Part shown: piece after piece, positions 1-11,186 of the stretch
How the letters are laid out: the number at the start of each line of letters is the position of its first letter
Numbering within the stretch: the first letter of the stretch is position 1
The notes under the pieces: model-generated
What the model saw: only the letters and a program-made list of their open reading frames with translations
What the model was told of the DNA's origin: nothing
The model's database searches: none
Position numbers and translations under genes: made by a program
Assembly: GCA_027946555.1 (NCBI GenBank)
Contig: JAPEVC010000140.1
Location: forward strand, 32,908 to 96,907
Source of the DNA: Gnomoniopsis sp. IMI 355080
Taxonomy: Eukaryota > Ascomycota > Sordariomycetes > Diaporthales > Gnomoniaceae
Direction of reading: 5' to 3'
Length of the DNA: 64,000 nucleotides

Positions 1-632
1 TGAATCTATCGAATCTGATAGTCTTGCACCTGGTTGAGTATACCTAGGTATGCCGTCTCATTCAGATATGCTATCCATCTCCGTCCGAGGAGGCAGGTGG
101 CAGCATCGTGATCTGCGAGAGCCGGCATCAACCCATGTGGCAATTGTGGATCAGAGCAGTCCGAGTCAGCCTTGGTGGGTCTACTCCGTACAGTAAGTAC
201 TTGTATGATCCTCCCCACATTGTACATAGGATACTAGTACGTACATGTTTAACGGCTCCGCGTTTTTGCATTGTGGGGTGACTGGGGATGGATATCGTCA
301 GACGGTGCAAGGTCCACCGCACAGGTCAAGGTTCCAAAGCGCCTGACTCAACCCCTGGCAGCATCCAGCTCTATCAATCCAAGGCAGTTTGCCAGAGACC
401 TCGTAGCCTTGTCAGGGCCAGGGTGAACCATTATCCATGTGTCTCTCGCGTGGTGTCCGTAGATTTGGTAGGGACCCGAGGGCAACCGTGATTCAACACG
501 CCTCAGCTACACCTGGTGCAGAAACCATTCTGTCATCAGACTTTATACGGTCCCGAAAGCTTAGTACTTCACCGACTAATACGCAGCCATAGTATCAAAA
601 AGATTCCATTCTTCACAGAGACATGTTATGTG
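1..632. other. intergenic, left edge
   Basis: No gene is supported here; the open frames are short and show no recognisable domain. The only notable item is an exact palindrome TACCTAGGTA at 41-50, which recurs elsewhere in the window. The 3' part must carry the promoter of the glycosyltransferase that starts at 633. Confidence 0.6.
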
Positions 633-2214
633 ATGGCTACCAATTCTTCAAAGCCAATTTTGTTATACGCCCTGCCCCCACGGGAAGGGCATATGCGACC
701 TGCCCTACAAATCACCTCACATATTGTTGCCCGTGGCTTTGACATCACCATCATCGGCGTGTCCGCCTGGAAAGATGCCATCATCTCGGCAGGCGCTCAC
801 TATGCACCGATGATGGGTCTTTGGAACACTCTTGACGATCTTACTAGCCCCAAGTCCAAATGGAAGAAAATACTGGACCTCGCACACAATCCGAAGGAGA
901 TGCGGCGTCAGCTCACGGCTGCGCTTAGCCACAAGGTCCTGCCAAGTGGCTTGGAGTCTGTTCGGAACGCATTGTCCGAGATACGGCGACGCTATTGTTC
1001 GGGAGACGGACAGGATTCTGCGTCGTCTTCATGGGAGGGCAGGACGGTGGTGATCTTGTCAGATACGTGCTTCTCTGGGACGCTGCCGTTGAAGCTCGGG
1101 TCCGACCGACCCCCAGGGTATGAAAATGTCAACATCCGGACCATTGGCATCGGAGTCGTACCGCAGTTTTGGGCGTCCTCCTCGCGATCCCCGTGGGGCG
1201 TTGGCATTGCGCATGATCCGACCGATGAGGGTGTTCAGCGAAACCTTCAAGCGTACGCGGACGAGTGGGATCAGGAGGCCGAGGATCGTGCCAGGTGGAT
1301 GCTGGAAGCTCTCAACTGCGATGAGACTGTGGACGAGTTGTTCTTGAGGCATGACCCAGAGGGAGTAAAAGGTGAGAGATATCTGGAGACCCAGATTCTT
1401 TGTGTATTTCCTATGGCATCATATAGACGGGAACTAAACTTGCTAACAACGCGTTCTCACAAAAGGCGGTATTCGGCACCCATTTCACGACTCCTACACA
1501 GTATGCCATGACACCACGCTCCAGTTGACTCTTCCCAGTCTTGAGCTACCAGCCAAGACGCCAAAACACCTGAAGTTCGCCGGGTCACTTCCTTTGAAGC
1601 CAGTCAGTCTCTGGCATGATCTGCAGTATCCATCGTGGTTCGAAATCGATGTCCGAGCAGCTCGCAAAAATCAGAGGCGCGTGGTCGTGGTGGCCCAGGG
1701 CACAGAGACGCCGGATCTCAGCGAACTCATTATCCCAACTATCAATGGATTGGCCCACCGCGATGATATTATCGTCGTCGCCATCCTCTGTCGGAAAGGA
1801 GCTTCTTTGGACGAGTCCGGATCAGATGACAATGCTGCGACAGGCTCGTTCGTACTTGCACCCAACGCTCGTGTCATCGATTACTTTCCCTATGATGCCG
1901 TGCTTGAACACGCCGACATCTTTGTGTCTGCCAGCGGGTACGGAGGTCTGACGCACGCAGTCGCAAACAGCGTGCCCTTGATCCAGGCTGGTCGCCTGTT
2001 GGACAAGGTGGATATCGGGCGCCGAGTGGAGTACTCCGGACTAGGCATATATCTTGAGGGTAAAGTGAGTCCAAAGGATGTTTGTGACGGGGTGGACAGG
2101 ATCTTGCAGAACTATCAGGGATTCAAGAACAGAGCTCTGCAGCTGAAGGAAGAGTCAAAGTCGTACCAACCTTTAGAGATTCTGGAACAGGAGATCGTGA
2201 GCTTCGCTAAATAG
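633..2214 (+). CDS. UDP-glycosyltransferase, GT1-like
   Basis: Predicted GT-B-fold glycosyltransferase that would transfer a sugar from a nucleotide sugar to a small acceptor; the acceptor is unknown. Exons 633-1371 and 1466-2214 join across a 94-base intron (donor GTGAGA, acceptor AAAAG) in phase 1, giving 495 residues. The N-terminal half opens with LLYALPPREGHMRPAL, the usual first strand and GHxxP-type loop. The C-terminal half carries the donor-site region GGLTHAVANSVPLIQAG followed by DK and RRVEYSGLGIYL, matching the UGT layout, although the familiar HGG triplet reads SGYGG here. After the splice, SYTVCHDTTLQLTLPSLE resembles fungal UGT-like proteins. The frame is open upstream to 516, but the Met at 633 fits the family start. 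It is convergent with the P450, with only 166 bases between the two stops. Family assignment is firm; substrate is not. Confidence 0.88.
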
Positions 2215-2380
2215 TTGAGTTTGAAACGCAGAAACTAGTTGATCAGCTTCAAGTCTTGCAATTTGCAAACTAGGGCATGATTTAAATTTCAAAGCGCGCG
2301 TGATGTCCCAGTAGCAACGATACTGTAGCGATTTTCATCAGACCAATCAAAAGCACCCAGTGCTAATTTTCTATGTATAA

Positions 2381-4045
2381 CTAATGCTGCAGTCTCCTCC
2401 TAATCCTGATTTTTGCCTCTGTCGGAGGCAGATGATTCGTCCCAAACCATGCATTGTCAGGCCGTTTGTCCTGGAACTCGAAATCGTACTTCAACAGGAT
2501 ATTCGCCATCAAGACTTTCAGCAAGCCAGCAGCAAAGAACCGGCCTGGACAACTATTCTTGCCAGCGCCAAAGGACAGATACTCAGGGCTTGTGGTTGCC
2601 CATGCCTGCCTCGCTCCCTGCACATGATCGCCAGTCGCTTGTGCGTCCCTCCTTTTATTCGAGTGGCGAAACGGGTTGAATTGGGCGGCGTCAGTGCCCC
2701 ATATGTCCTCATCATGGTGAATCGAGTACGCCGGGATGCCCACCTGGTACCCTTTTGGCACATGCACTCCAGACGGCGTCGTCACGCCGTCCTTGTGGCT
2801 GACAATACGCAATGGGCCCACAGTCAAGACCGTGTTGACGCGCTGGCTCTCTCGGAATGTGCTATCGAGCTTCTCCAACCGAGCGAGCGCTCGCTTGTTC
2901 CACTCGCCGTCATCGCTGTGGGCCTCGAGAACGTCGCTAATCTCTTGGCGAAGCTCGGCGATGTAGTGTGAGCCTTGCCGGTCCCCTGAGCCGACGAGAT
3001 CCAGGATCATGTGCGTGATGGCGAAGACCGTCGTGTGCAGTGCGAAGGCGTTGAGTAGCAAAATCCGCGCTGCCATAACCTCCGGGTTCAGGAAGTATGG
3101 GTCGTCTGAGGATTCGCCATAAGCAATGAGCCAGTCTAAGAAGTCGCTTTGTTTCGCGGCTCCTGGGTGAACCCTGGCATCTTCCTTCGAATTCTTGCTC
3201 TGTTGGCTTCTAGAGTCTAGTCGTCTGCGAACTTCCGTGAGAGTGATTTGAAACCACTTCCTCTCATGCCAGCGATTCGGCAGAGTAATCAGTGGCGCCA
3301 CAAGACTGCGTAGTGGCTTTGGAAACAGTATCAGCAGTTGTGCCGATACTGGTACCGATTGAGCATACGCGACGGCCGTATCGAGCAGGTCGCGGTTCCG
3401 ATACAATGACTCTCCGATGAAGATTCGATTGATTGTCTGCCCAATGATCAATCTCAGCGTCTCGTACACACACACTTCCTTCCACTCTCCCTGACTTGCT
3501 GATCCTGTTCCTGGGCCCTCGTCACCCCAGTGCTCCGTTAGTGCAAGGTTCAGCTCTTCTGCGACGGTCGGTATCAAATTTCCAATCTGGCTCGTAAGCT
3601 TGGTTGTCACAAGGTGAATGTGCACTTGCTGGCGATCACGCGTGGGATAGATGGTGCCGTAGTCGAACTGAAAATGCTGGTCTGTCTGCTGGTGCATGCT
3701 CAGGATGGACTCGGGCTGGTCGATAAGCCATTTTCTCTGATCGCAGGGCAGCAGTATCAGCTTTTCTTGGTTTGGACCTAGAATGGGTGTGCGGACAGTT
3801 TCGTGCTTGTGATGGGCATGGTGCAGATGAAGTGTCTTTTTCAAATCCAACGTATTTCGGTATAGTGCGCGATAATAGGGAAACCACTCGTTTGGGAGGC
3901 TGTTGAGAATTCGTAATTTGGCCAAAGACGGAGGTACCGGAAAGAGAACGTATCTGTAAATTATATAGATAAATAGGACGCCGGTTGGTACAAGTACCTC
4001 TGGCGGTATGAGCAATTTCTCGTTTAGCATTGTTATAAGGAACAA
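2381..4045 (-). CDS. cytochrome P450 monooxygenase
   Basis: Single-exon, full-length P450 of 554 residues. A hydrophobic anchor near residues 19-36 (GVLFIYIIYRYVLF) places it on the ER membrane. The heme-binding loop is intact as FGAGKNSCPGRFFA, with Cys as the thiolate ligand. The K-helix ExxR is ESQR inside TFRESQR. The I-helix reads NAFALHTTVFAITH, the 'ALHTT' variant often seen in fungal secondary-metabolism P450s rather than AGxDTT. The family uses NADPH:P450 reductase and O2 to hydroxylate or otherwise oxidise small molecules. It sits tail to tail with a UDP-glycosyltransferase, so an oxidise-then-glycosylate pair is possible. No backbone synthase lies in the window. CYP family number cannot be given without a search. 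Confidence 0.95.
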   Translation of the reverse strand: MFLITMLNEKLLIPPEVLVPTGVLFIYIIYRYVLFPVPPSLAKLRILNSLPNEWFPYYRALYRNTLDLKKTLHLHHAHHKHETVRTPILGPNQEKLILLPCDQRKWLIDQPESILSMHQQTDQHFQFDYGTIYPTRDRQQVHIHLVTTKLTSQIGNLIPTVAEELNLALTEHWGDEGPGTGSASQGEWKEVCVYETLRLIIGQTINRIFIGESLYRNRDLLDTAVAYAQSVPVSAQLLILFPKPLRSLVAPLITLPNRWHERKWFQITLTEVRRRLDSRSQQSKNSKEDARVHPGAAKQSDFLDWLIAYGESSDDPYFLNPEVMAARILLLNAFALHTTVFAITHMILDLVGSGDRQGSHYIAELRQEISDVLEAHSDDGEWNKRALARLEKLDSTFRESQRVNTVLTVGPLRIVSHKDGVTTPSGVHVPKGYQVGIPAYSIHHDEDIWGTDAAQFNPFRHSNKRRDAQATGDHVQGARQAWATTSPEYLSFGAGKNSCPGRFFAAGLLKVLMANILLKYDFEFQDKRPDNAWFGTNHLPPTEAKIRIRRRLQH

Positions 4046-5600
4046 AACTATTGCAGCTTTCGCTGGTATGTGTTGGAGACCTTATTTTCGGTGGTGTAAT
4101 GCACAGTCAAATCTCCTGTATATCCATACAGCCTGCCTTTATATACCTGCTTCGATGGAATAGTGGGAAAATACGAGTCAGAGATAGTGCAAGGTTAGGT
4201 GCCTTGGTAATACAGTCAGACCACCTTGCACGCAAAGTGGTCTAAGCTACCTAAAGCACCGAGACTGCGTTATCGGGCGGGTCCATACATGATACCCCAT
4301 GTCAAACTGCCTATTACGGTTGGAATTGGAGGAGGAGGTTGGCCATCTGCGCAGCCACGATGTTGTTTTCAATATGGCTCCTGTAGACTTTGCACTTTGA
4401 ATCTGATTTCGAAGTCAACACACACTGCCCCTTTTTCAAAGAATGGCACTTGGGCTACCAATATGTGACGACTTTAATCAGTTGTGGTGGATTCACTAAA
4501 CAAGTATGTAAGTAGGTACCAGTGCAGCCATTGTTGGCCTGGCTACCTAGGTACCTGTTTCTATGCATAGCCTAGGATGATTGCCTGTTGAGATCTGTCT
4601 CCGTATAGACGACGGCGCAGGGGCGGTCGTTGACTTGGAAGGTCTTCCAGTATGCCACACACTACGAGGCAGCTGCATAGATGTCTGACAGAGGATGTCG
4701 AATATCAAAACCCAATATACCAATGGATTGCGGATACATCGTGGTTGGTATGCTTGTCCGCGATGTGACAGATTCCATCGTAATAAAGTAATCGCCGCGA
4801 GGATTCCACAAAGCTTCGGGATGTCGCCATATCGCGAGTAAGGTAGTCGCTAGTCTTGTGACGTGACAATCGAATTACAATGCGACTTGCCAGTTCTAAA
4901 CTATTATTTTGCTTCTCCTCAAAACTCAGGCGCTTCTGTATGTAGATTGTGGATTCTCTCACAATCTGTAGGCGAGGGTTTTGTGGGTAGTAGAGGTCAC
5001 TTGGACGCTGACGAACAAATTAGAACCCGTCCGGTGCAGGTAGATGATGTATTATTTATATTGGAAGGAACTGGTGCAACTGGTTGGAGCCTCTGTGATA
5101 CGGAAATCTGTAATAACAAGGACTGGATTCTCTAGCTAAAACATATTGTACGGACCTGCATATGGGTTTAAATCCCCCCGGGGGGGGGTGCACAGGCTGA
5201 TCTGGCGGCCTGCTCTGCCTGCCTCCAATTCGTACGAATCTGCGAGTTACTATTCGAACAATCTAAGACACGTCTTAAGGATTGGTAAGTTTAGGCGCTC
5301 GTGGGCGCTCTAGCGCTTAGGTTGATCTCTGGCACTTGCCTAAAAACACCCCCCGGTGTGGGGCTTATATTTCCAAGGGGTGGCATCGAAGACCAGGTAT
5401 AAGAACAGCAGTCCAACCCGCCGCTTTATCTGCATCATTAAATAAACCCGGATTACCTGCTCCTTTAGAATCAGTTAGGTTTGACACAGTTGTACCCGTG
5501 TATCTGGAATACAAAGTGCCTGTCCGCACCTTAAACACACGAAAAGACGTGCTCATCCAAACCAACCTCATAAGTAACCCTAAACATCAACATAATCGGA
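4046..5600. other. intergenic, 1.55 kb
   Basis: No coding region is supported. It lies between the divergently transcribed P450 and the gene at 5601, so it should hold both promoters. It contains an exact TACCTAGGTA palindrome at 4544-4553 and a C-run/G-run (about C6 then G9) at 5174-5188. Short open frames show no domain and no typical codon pattern. Confidence 0.6.
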
Positions 5601-6473
5601 ATGGCAACGTCTTCCCGACCAGCAGGTCCATCTGACGAGGGCCCTCCGTACCGCTCTTTTAAGGAGCTCCGTGGCGATCCAAGTGCCGCCGTCATCTTCT
5701 CCACCGCCGCCAAGCGTCTCTTCTGGCCCCTCGACGGCGTCTTCCCCACCGCTCTCTCCGTCATGAAGGCGCCCTCCAGCGCGGACGATCTCGAGCCGTA
5801 CTTCCAGCAGACCCTCGGCGGCGGCATCTGGCATGAGATCGCGCAGCTGCCCCTGACCGAGCCCAAGGTATCGTCGATCGAGGCGTCCGTCCACGACCTG
5901 GAGCAGTGGGAGTTCAACTGGGTGGCATGGCACGGGCACCACGAGGGGGCGCCGGCCGACCCGGATTATGTCACGTATGGTGATCTGAGCGATGAGCATA
6001 GGCCGTACGCGACGGAGCCCAAGGAGGACGGCAGTTGGGAGGAGGATTCGGACACGGAGTTCCTTGTCCGATGCTGCGGGCAGGATCGACCGCTCGGGAA
6101 GAGGGGCCAGAAGCTTGAGGTCACACCGGCTGCGGGCGCTCACTTCGTCACGGTACACGACTATGTCAGCGGTGAGTCGAGCTTTGGCAAGAGATCAAAA
6201 ATCGAAGCGCACTTTGGCTAATGATGGAGAACGACAGCTGTACATCCCTGGCTCATGGGCTTGCGTCCTGAGATCTTGCTTGCCAAGACGGTTGCACAGC
6301 CTCAGCCGTATCCTGGGTCGGCGGGAATGGCGTGGATGGTGGACAAGGGGCCGGAGCACAAGGTGGAGGAGAAACAGAACTGGATTCAAGCACACGGGGT
6401 TGGCCCGCCGCGTCCTGTCCCAGCCTCGACCGCTGCGATTCTCGCCAGGATACGTGCGAGTCGAAACAGATGA
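5601..6473 (+). CDS. uncharacterised fungal protein, two exons
   Basis: I do not recognise a named domain. Exons 5601-6171 and 6238-6473 join in phase 1 over a 66-base intron (GTGAGT ... CGACAG), giving 268 residues. The frame continues smoothly across the join as HDYVSAVHPWLMGLRPEI. The protein is rich in aromatic residues and acidic stretches (for example EQWEFNWVAWHGHHEG and EEDSDTEF) and ends with a basic tail. There is no signal peptide or membrane segment, so it is probably soluble. The GC-rich, codon-biased exons and good splice sites argue for a real gene. It is followed at once on the same strand by the serine-rich ORF at 6566. Confidence 0.8.
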
Positions 6474-6565
6474 ATTTTCACGTCTTTTCTGTTGGTAATC
6501 TACTAGTAGTTCGTCCGTTACTGAGCCCGACGCAAAGCATACATTCACTGACTAGTCCTCTACAG

Positions 6566-7210
6566 ATGACGAATACATATGCATTTGACTATCATACACC
6601 ACTTGCAATGCACCAACGAATTACCTGCGAAGCCGCCGTGGCAGACGCGCAGTACGAGCTCCCACACGCAATGACCGTCGATGCCACCGCCGTACCGCAC
6701 GCCCCCGACGGCGGAGGCATCGAGAACCTGTGGGACCTGCGGACAAAATGTCCCGCCGTGACCAAGTCCTCCTCCTCGTCATCGTCCTCCTCTTCCACCA
6801 AAACATCTACTACCTCCGTAAGTAAGCCCTCGCCCTCGCCCTACGAGCAAGGCGACCCGCGGACCAACACAGTCAAGTGCTACAACAGTGGCGAGACGAC
6901 CGAGGACGTGCGGATGCAGAACGAGGCGTCCAGCTTCTGCGGCGACATCGAGAACAACAAGCTGGTCCCCGGGTACTTCCGGTCTGTGGATTTGCCGTTT
7001 CCCTGCAACGGCGGGGCCGGCACGGTGACAATCACCATCTCGATGCAGCTCAAGAGCGGCTGCGGCCTCGACTGGAACCACACGCTGTGCGAGAAGTACC
7101 TGTCGGTGCTGGCGGACAGCTGCAACTGCGCGGGGGTGAACGGGAAGCAGGGGGGCATTCTAGAGAATAACTGCTACAAGATGCGGGTTGACCCGAATCG
7201 CAGTCTGTAG
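6566..7210 (+). CDS. serine-rich ORF with a secreted-hydrolase-type C-terminal domain, possibly truncated
   Basis: An uninterrupted 214-codon frame from ATG 6566. Near residues 70-95 lies a serine/threonine linker (a run of ten Ser, then Lys/Thr/Ser/Pro), typical between domains of secreted fungal enzymes. After it comes a cysteine-containing module ending NGKQGGILENNCYK and then RVDPN. This resembles the C-terminal region of some fungal GH18 chitinases and other secreted proteins (a 'G.NGKQGG...C..WR.DPN' pattern from memory). No signal peptide precedes it and no catalytic domain is present, so it may be a leftover 3' end of a larger gene or have an upstream exon I could not place. An in-frame-looking GTAAGT inside the linker has no frame-preserving acceptor. 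Confidence 0.55.
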   Translation: MTNTYAFDYHTPLAMHQRITCEAAVADAQYELPHAMTVDATAVPHAPDGGGIENLWDLRTKCPAVTKSSSSSSSSSSTKTSTTSVSKPSPSPYEQGDPRTNTVKCYNSGETTEDVRMQNEASSFCGDIENNKLVPGYFRSVDLPFPCNGGAGTVTITISMQLKSGCGLDWNHTLCEKYLSVLADSCNCAGVNGKQGGILENNCYKMRVDPNRSL

Positions 7211-8338
7211 TGAGAGAGACATGTGGAACCTGGCCACGAATATCTAGTATATAGTATGATATTGCATTGGTTTGGATCGACATTGCTTCCGTGTCTCGAG
7301 ATCTGTAAACGTTTGTAATATTGTGCTACCGGTGATTACCTAGCTTTTGGCTTCGACTTCTCGACTGCCGTCTAAACCAACGTGCCAGGGCCGGAAGACC
7401 CCCTTCCACGGCCCGACTTCAGTCCGTAGACCTGGGATCTTCTCCGAGTTCTTGGATCCCCTTTGGTCTCTCGCCTTACGCACGCAATTGCCATCTTAGG
7501 CATGCGTGGAAAGGGAATCGGTGAGAATTTACTTCAATGTTTTGTGGAAGACTTCCGAAACGGGGCGATAATGTGATCCCGTCACCACAGTATCGACTGA
7601 GGACCCAGCAACGCGAGCCGCTTACAAGGAACACCGTGTGTTCAAGACTAGATGCTGGACCAGGGCTGACGACTCCTAGTGGTACTTGTTGACAACTTGG
7701 GCCTCGCTGAAAGCACTGAGATGCTGAGACCCTGGCGACGACAGCCCTCCTGCCCAATTCTTTCCGTACATACTACTTGTACACCCGAGCCACACGGATG
7801 CCAACCTCGAGCTGTGGCGGCGTCTTGCCGAGCTAGACACTACCTCGGCTCCCTTTCATCTATTTCGTGCCTCATCTTCCTCCAACCTGCGCTACCAGCA
7901 CTGAAATGAAGGCATGCATGGTATGTGAGCCGCCTCAAACGGCTTAAAACTTACACACCTATTGATACAACCAGGGTACATCGGATGCCTAGGCCTCAAC
8001 TGGGTTGTCTGCTCAGACTGTCATATTCTTATTATGAGGTTAGATTACGGAAGGATACGGTGCAACGCATGAGAGCACGGAATATATTATCATATCTGGC
8101 GTGATAGCGTAGTCTAACAAGCCCTGCAACATAAGCTCGTCGGAGCCTCGCTCATCTCTCAATTTATGATGGTGACATGAAGAGATCTATCAATTCTCAT
8201 TACCTGCAAGGTTTTGACAAAATCGAACGATTAGTATCAAGTATTGGAACTTTCCTTGTGATACATCGAGAAATAACAACCCCCATGAGAGAATTGCTTT
8301 CCGCATGTATCCCTTATAATATATAACCTTCTCCATGA
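7211..8338. other. intergenic, 1.1 kb
   Basis: Lies between two genes that converge. I see no coding region, RNA gene or repeat in it; the short frames on both strands carry no domain. Confidence 0.6.
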
Positions 8339-10678
8339 TCATGGCAACGCGAGGAAAAATTCCAACATCTTCGGATAGTCCGGTGTACCAAGGCCTGTTA
8401 CCGGATCCCAACCCGGTGCTGTCAGAAAGCCATCTGTGCCGCAGCCGAGATTATTGCCTTTGACGACGTCGTGCAAAAGGCCCGGGTTGGCGTATAGGGT
8501 GGGATTGAGAAAGCCTATGGGACCTTTGCCCACAGCAAGACGCTCTTCAACGATCTGGGGAAATTAGATTTTGATTAGCGACAAATTTCTCAACGAGCAA
8601 CATGTTCATCGATGAATTAGAAGGGGGAGGAAGGGCGATGTGACACACTCTGTTAATAATCGAGGCGAAAATCGGGGTAGACATCGATGTTCCGCCCCAT
8701 CCACCTTCTTCTCCCTCATTGAAGTCAAGCCACCAATGACCAACAGCGCTGATATCGGGAAATCCACGGCCGATTCGATTGTATATTCCTAGAAAACGAG
8801 TCTCAGCGTTCAGAGTCTAATTCGCTCGTCACTTGGCAGTTCGGTTCAAGAAGCATACGTACCTCCGTTCGCGCCAACATTTTCACCGTACAACGTCTCG
8901 TAGTATGGGTAGGGTGGGTTCTGAACTTCGTAATACTTCGCAACCGCTGACTGTTGATATGATGGTATGGGGAAGACATTCGAAAATCCTCCCCCGCTTG
9001 TAAATGGAGACCCATCACCGAAAACGGTATTTGCGGCCTCTTCTGGGGTGTATACGGAGCCGTTGGTTGGAATTTGAGTAGCGCCAACAGATGTAATGTA
9101 AGGGCAAGTACTTGGTCCAGCGGGACTGAAAATGTTGTTCGCATCTCCCACACACAGGCCATCTGAGAAATTACCACTTGGAAATCCAGCGACGCCGTAG
9201 TCTCCAGACGCAAACAATATAGTATGCCCTTGAAGGGCAAGCTTCATCCACTCATCACATTGGCGGCGTTGATAATTGACTGGCTCGTAATATTCTTCGA
9301 AAAGGTATGATACCGAGATCACATTCGCTGGTTTATAGACCCCACATTGAAGAGGCTTGTTGTAGCCTCCCGGGTTTGGATCTGGGTAAATCGGGTCAAG
9401 AGTGTTGTTATCACCGGTCTGCCCATACGCACTGTAGGTACAGAAACTGCCATCCAAAGCGTCGAGAAAAGTATCAAGAAATCCGTTAAGAGTGCCATTT
9501 AAGGCTTCCTCGGCATAGATGGGGTCATCGGTCTGATAGAGAGTAATCGTCTGGGGGTAGATGAGTGGATATATGAGGGTGAGATCGAGATCCGATTCTC
9601 CACCCGCGTCCTCCACGGGGACAGGTGCCACGGCACCATCGATATAGGCAGGGGTTGGATGAGTTCCTTGAGGGATTGAGGGGAAGAAGGTGCTGAAGAA
9701 TAGATCCAGATCCTCCTGCGAGTACGTGTCGTATTCCTCAAATACTCCCAATGAGTTGTTCGGGTTCACCGCTCCAGATGGCAGAGGTATGTCGTAGAGT
9801 GCGCGCACGCATGGCGGAGTAATCCAGACGGAACAATTGACCAAGTCGACGGGGAGGCCGTTAACTGTACCTTCAACAGTCCCATTGCTGATGCTCTGCC
9901 ACTCAGATGCAGCAGGAGGCCTTGGATAAGTCTGGGGCATTGGAACGAGACCTTTCCCGTGGGTTACGGTTCTCTTCAGCTTCTTCTTCGACACGCTCTT
10001 TTTTTGCAGCCTCGAAGGAACAACTCCCGGTTTGATATAATCCACCAATGGGACAATATGGTGAGGGAGGTAGTACCTGGTCAGTTCATCAGTCTTGACA
10101 TCCATCTGGAAGAAGTCCACAATGACACTCACTCGTCACAGGCAACAGAAATCTTGCCCGTCTGAGTATGCTCTTGCTCGTAGAACTCGGTGAGGAAAAG
10201 CCTCTCAGCTTCCACAACAGTTATGTCAAACCCGATCCAACCCCTGTTATCGGAGAGAGAAATGCGTTCTGCAGAAATTTCCGACGAGACGAGCCAGGCC
10301 ACCACAGCCTCAATAGTTTCATCGGTTGGCGCGAAAGCCCTGTTCACATCTTCTTCGGACCAATGCTTTCCAAAGTTCTGGGAGTCAGGGTGAGATCTAG
10401 TAAATTATAAGCCTATCATGTAACTGTCCGGCATCGAATACATTCGACTTTTAGGACGAGATCCCTTACACGTCCATCAACCAGTCGTGGCCCATGTGCA
10501 AATCGCTCTGCGTCAAGGCGATACGCATCGGTAAAATTGCCGACGCTGCGACAGGCGAGCGACGAGCCCATCGTGAGGTACTGAGATCACGCTTCTGGTG
10601 AAGAGTGTGAGTAGACGGAGCAGCAGGTCTGGCTTGGGCAAGAGCCCAAGCACTGACCAGAAGGCATAGGAGAAGCAT
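8339..10678 (-). CDS. secreted sedolisin (S53) peptidase / tripeptidyl peptidase
   Basis: Five exons (complement of 8339-8554, 8649-8788, 8863-10076, 10133-10396, 10470-10678) give 680 residues. All junctions keep frame and have good splice sites. An N-terminal signal peptide (LLLCLLVSAWALAQA) is followed by a propeptide containing SHPDSQNFGKHWS and ending near VACDEYYLPHHIVPLVDYI, the standard S53 prodomain pattern. The catalytic pair Glu/Asp lies in GGESDLDLTLIYP, the oxyanion Asp in FASGDYGVAG, and the nucleophile Ser in GGTSMSTPIFASIIN. The C-terminal calcium site is in GWDPVTGLGTPDYP. It should act extracellularly at acidic pH, releasing short peptides from the N-termini of proteins. All key residues are present, so it looks functional. 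Confidence 0.95.
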
Positions 10679-11186
10679 GATATACTTGCAATACTGTGCG
10701 TAGCAACCTATGTAACTCTTGCAGCCACCTACCTGCCTTGGCGCAGCTTTCTGGCTTTATACACCTCCATTCCCAACCTGTCCAGGATTGCCCGGATCTT
10801 ACAATGGTGAGCAATGGACTCATCGATGATAATCTCACAGGTACGCTTTCTATGCCATGTGCGTAGCTGGCGGATGAGTTATGCCAAGAATGGAAGGTGA
10901 TGGGAGGTTATAATCAGTGCGCCAACAGGATCGTGGAGGCCTAAACACCCTGCTCTGCCGCGGAAAGGTAGCATTCTAGATAAGAGGAACATAAGATGAA
11001 CATCCCAGAAGACTAGTGTCGGCCCACATTACGAGTCCATGCATAGCCGGTGCCGTTTACCGGAATCTCGGGAGATGAGCTAACGTTCGTGTTCTGTTCT
11101 ATGAATCCTTCAGTACGCTATCAAGTACAAGAGGTTGACCACTAATGGGCACCGATGTGCTACCGATGGGTGACTGTGTTCAACTG
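10679..11186. other. intergenic, sedolisin promoter side
   Basis: About 0.5 kb between the sedolisin start (minus) and the stop of the Ada-like gene. No coding or RNA feature is seen. Confidence 0.6.
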
